DNA of 7,899 nt from Lachnospiraceae bacterium UBA5902 (GTDB taxonomy: Bacteria; Bacillota; Clostridia; Lachnospirales; Lachnospiraceae): positions 1 to 7,899 of the forward strand of contig DJEI01000069.1 in NCBI GenBank assembly GCA_002431865.1, written 5' to 3'. Position numbers and translations under genes: made by a program. Below are positions 6,760 through 7,899 of the stretch, piece after piece. The stretch's first letter is position 1. Every line of letters starts with the position of its first letter. Below the pieces are notes generated by a model, which was not told the origin of the DNA, did no database searches, and saw nothing but the letters and a program-made list of their open reading frames with translations.

Positions 6760-6776
6760 TATACCTTAAAGGTATA
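6760..6776 (-). promoter_or_regulatory. Distal operator-like 17-bp palindrome (T-N11-A type)
   Basis: The plus strand reads TATACCTT-A-AAGGTATA, two perfect 8-bp arms around a single centre base. The inner TACCTTAAAGGTA fits the T-N11-A rule for LysR boxes. It sits 4 bp beyond the lysR stop codon and about 95 bp upstream of the operon start. The lack of loop bases and the AT-rich stem argue against a terminator and for a protein-binding DNA site. Confidence 0.65.
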
Positions 6777-6780
6777 TTAT

Positions 6781-7677
6781 CTATTCTTTTACCTCTTTCG
6801 ATTTCACGTAATCTATAAATTTCCTTGCTGACTCCGACAGATTGTGGAAGTTCTTCCACACGATTACCGATCCTGTAGTCATGGTCGGATTCACAATCTC
6901 CCGCACCACCGCACAACTATAATCCAATATCGACTGCGCCGACTTTGGACAAAGCATTGTTCCTATGCCATTTTTGACAAGGGACATACCATTTACCAGA
7001 GATGAATACCAACACACCACCTTGGGCTCGGCACCTATCATCTCAAACCACGTCTTTATCTGTTTCTCATGTATTCCCCTTGACGGCAGTATAAGCGGCT
7101 CGTTCCTTAGATCCGCAAGTTCTATCTCTATCGTTGTCCTGTTCTTCTGTGACAGAGGATTTCTGTTCGGTATATATGCTATCCACGAATCCTCCTGAAG
7201 CCTTATCCTCTCATAATGCTGGCTGTTTACAGGCTCTCTCACAATTCCAATATCAAGCAGTCCCTTGTCCACCATCCGAATGATCTCCTCAGAATTGTTA
7301 TTTACTATCTGATATGTCACATCGGGGTAGAGCTCATGAAATCCTGCCACCCATTTGGGAAGTTTCTCTGCACTTAAAGTCTCTATGGTCCCTATCCTTA
7401 TCTTGCCCCCGGCTCCATTATATCTCTCTGCCATCTGGTTTCTGGTCTTATCCACCAACGATATGACCTCCTGCGCCCTCTCCCTAAAAAAATGTCCAGC
7501 CTCCGTGAGCTGCAGTCTGCCGTTATCCCTTGTAAACAATTCCACACCCAGTTCCTCCTCCAGCTTTCTGAGCTGCCTGCTGAGCGGCGGCTGCGAAATA
7601 TGCAGCTCCTCAGCCGCCTTCGATATGTTCTCATACTCCGCTATCTGTAAAAAATACGTCATATCTCTTAGATCCAT
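6781..7677 (-). CDS. LysR-type transcriptional regulator
   Basis: This 298-aa protein has the standard LysR length. The N-terminal winged helix-turn-helix covers about residues 1-60: MTYFLQIAEYENISKAAEEL, then the recognition helix HISQPPLSRQLRKLEEELGVELFTR, and the wing ending in LTEAGHFF. A linker helix (about 62-88) joins it to a LysR substrate-binding domain starting at GGKIRIGTIETLSAEKLP (about 90-107) and including GLLDIGIVREP. It most likely senses the imported compound or a catabolic intermediate and activates the downstream operon. The evidence is its position and the paired repeats placed at about -65 and -95 relative to the operon promoter. The ATG at 7677 has a modest AAGGA 10 nt upstream, and no other in-frame start gives a better family N-terminus. 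Unlike many LysR genes it is co-directional with its target rather than divergent. Confidence 0.95.
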   Translation of the reverse strand: MDLRDMTYFLQIAEYENISKAAEELHISQPPLSRQLRKLEEELGVELFTRDNGRLQLTEAGHFFRERAQEVISLVDKTRNQMAERYNGAGGKIRIGTIETLSAEKLPKWVAGFHELYPDVTYQIVNNNSEEIIRMVDKGLLDIGIVREPVNSQHYERIRLQEDSWIAYIPNRNPLSQKNRTTIEIELADLRNEPLILPSRGIHEKQIKTWFEMIGAEPKVVCWYSSLVNGMSLVKNGIGTMLCPKSAQSILDYSCAVVREIVNPTMTTGSVIVWKNFHNLSESARKFIDYVKSKEVKE

Positions 7678-7685
7678 ATGCCATC

Positions 7686-7700
7686 ATTCCTTTTCGGTAT
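7686..7700 (-). promoter_or_regulatory. Operator-like repeat over the lysR ribosome binding site
   Basis: The minus strand reads ATACC-GAAAA-GGAAT, matching nine of ten half-site bases of the operator motif upstream of the operon (ATACC-N5-GGTAT) and fitting T-N11-A. It overlaps the AAGGA ribosome binding site of lysR, in a position suited to autorepression. Its centre (7693) is 30 bp from a second match centred at 7723, the same spacing as between the two operators at the operon promoter. Confidence 0.4.
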
Positions 7701-7712
7701 AGTTATACACAC

Positions 7713-7741
7713 AGTATATCTTTTTAGTATTTACCATACAA
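7713..7741 (-). promoter_or_regulatory. Candidate lysR promoter
   Basis: On the minus strand TTGTAT (7736-7741) is followed by 17 bp and TATACT (7713-7718), a good -10 hexamer with a weak -35. The predicted start near 7706 leaves a leader of about 28 nt. The -10 hexamer is part of an inverted repeat TATAC-ACACA-GTATA (7704-7718), and a degenerate operator match fills the spacer, so the regulator may shut off its own promoter. Confidence 0.45.
7716..7730 (-). promoter_or_regulatory. Degenerate operator-like repeat inside the lysR promoter
   Basis: The minus strand reads ATACT-AAAAA-GATAT, eight of ten bases matching ATACC-N5-GGTAT and fitting T-N11-A. It lies between the -35 and -10 hexamers of the candidate lysR promoter, where a bound regulator would block RNA polymerase. 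The match is AT-rich and could be chance, so it carries weight only together with the site 30 bp away. Confidence 0.3.
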
Positions 7742-7833
7742 TTTTCTAAACTAAGTAATTATGCAGGATAACTTTATTTTATTATGGATTGTGGACAAAT
7801 GACGCTTTTTCCACATCACGATATATATAGCAA

Positions 7834-7865
7834 GGGCTGAATGCTCATTTGAGAACCTTCAGCCC
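7834..7865 (-). terminator. Hairpin at the end of the upstream gene, possible weak terminator
   Basis: A perfect 8-bp inverted repeat GGGCTGAA (7834-7841) and TTCAGCCC (7858-7865) encloses an inner CTCA-TT-TGAG stem (7844-7853). Read on the minus strand it is followed by TTGCTATATATAT, AT-rich but without a real T-run, so termination would be inefficient if it occurs. It overlaps the last codons of a possible gene ending at 7845, a common arrangement for terminators. Confidence 0.4.
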
Positions 7866-7899
7866 AGTCATCATCATACCAACGCCTTCCAATATCTTT
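7845..7899 (-). CDS. Possible C-terminus of a gene entering from the right (partial)
   Basis: On the minus strand one frame reads KILEGVGMMMTGLKVLK then TGA at 7845-7847. The amphipathic composition looks like a normal protein end, and a hairpin overlaps it as expected near a gene end. Only 17 codons are visible, so family and function cannot be assigned. Another frame stays open to 7816 and cannot be excluded. Confidence 0.33.
   Translation of the reverse strand, partial: KILEGVGMMMTGLKVLK

Noticed and set aside
6760..6776. Palindrome after lysR as a transcription terminator
   Set aside because: The arms leave a single centre base, the stem is AT-rich, and no T-run follows; it fits a DNA-binding site better.
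6710..6916. Small minus-strand open frame of 68 codons spanning the lysR end and operators
   Set aside because: It is out of frame within lysR, has no ribosome binding site, and would run over the operator and promoter region.
7787..7817. Second hairpin (TGTGGA/TCCACA, 14-base loop) upstream of lysR as a terminator
   Set aside because: The stem is perfect for six base pairs, but neither strand has a following T-run and the loop is long; chance is likely.
7816..7899. Alternative minus-strand frame ending at 7816 as the upstream gene end
   Set aside because: It is open across the edge, but its tail is less protein-like and runs through the hairpin; the frame ending at 7845 is preferred, without certainty.
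1..7899. CRISPR arrays, tRNA or rRNA genes, insertion sequences, phage genes
   Set aside because: I saw no regularly spaced repeats, RNA gene signatures, transposase-like proteins or terminal repeats; the window is filled by metabolic and transport genes.

Overview
The window reads as one strand of a Gram-positive, moderately AT-rich Clostridia chromosome, most like Lachnospiraceae. The clues are AGGAGG-type ribosome binding sites, frequent ATA codons, a sigma-A promoter with a perfect -35 box, a lipoprotein substrate-binding protein, and the individual protein families. This placement comes from style, not from a database match. All supported genes lie on the minus strand, so transcription runs from high to low coordinates.

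From right to left: (1) 7845-7899 may hold the last 17 codons of a gene entering from outside the window, with a hairpin over its end. (2) 7678-7844 is the lysR upstream region, with a candidate promoter and operator-like repeats. (3) 6781-7677 encodes a LysR-type regulator. (4) 6561-6780 is a 220-bp regulatory gap with two inverted repeats of the form ATACC-N5/6-GGTAT, about 30 bp apart, then a promoter TTGACA-17-TATTAT and a roughly 110-nt leader. (5) 898-6560 is a compact operon: MmgE/PrpD-family protein, ornithine cyclodeaminase/mu-crystallin-family protein, carbon-nitrogen hydrolase, cytidylate-kinase-like protein, then a SsuB/TauB-type ATPase and its permease. (6) 1-897 is the NMT1/SsuA-like lipoprotein that completes the importer; its C-terminus lies beyond the window.

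The simplest model is a LysR-controlled import and catabolism operon. An SsuABC-type importer brings in a small, probably nitrogen-containing organic compound. The hydrolase cleaves a C-N bond, and the PrpD-like and cyclodeaminase-like enzymes handle a hydroxy-, amino- or imino-acid intermediate. The kinase-like gene in the middle does not fit any standard transporter operon and is the least explained member. I cannot name the substrate. The most informative parts are the unusual gene combination, the kinase-like protein with a non-canonical P-loop, and the same operator motif recurring at both the operon promoter and the regulator's own promoter.
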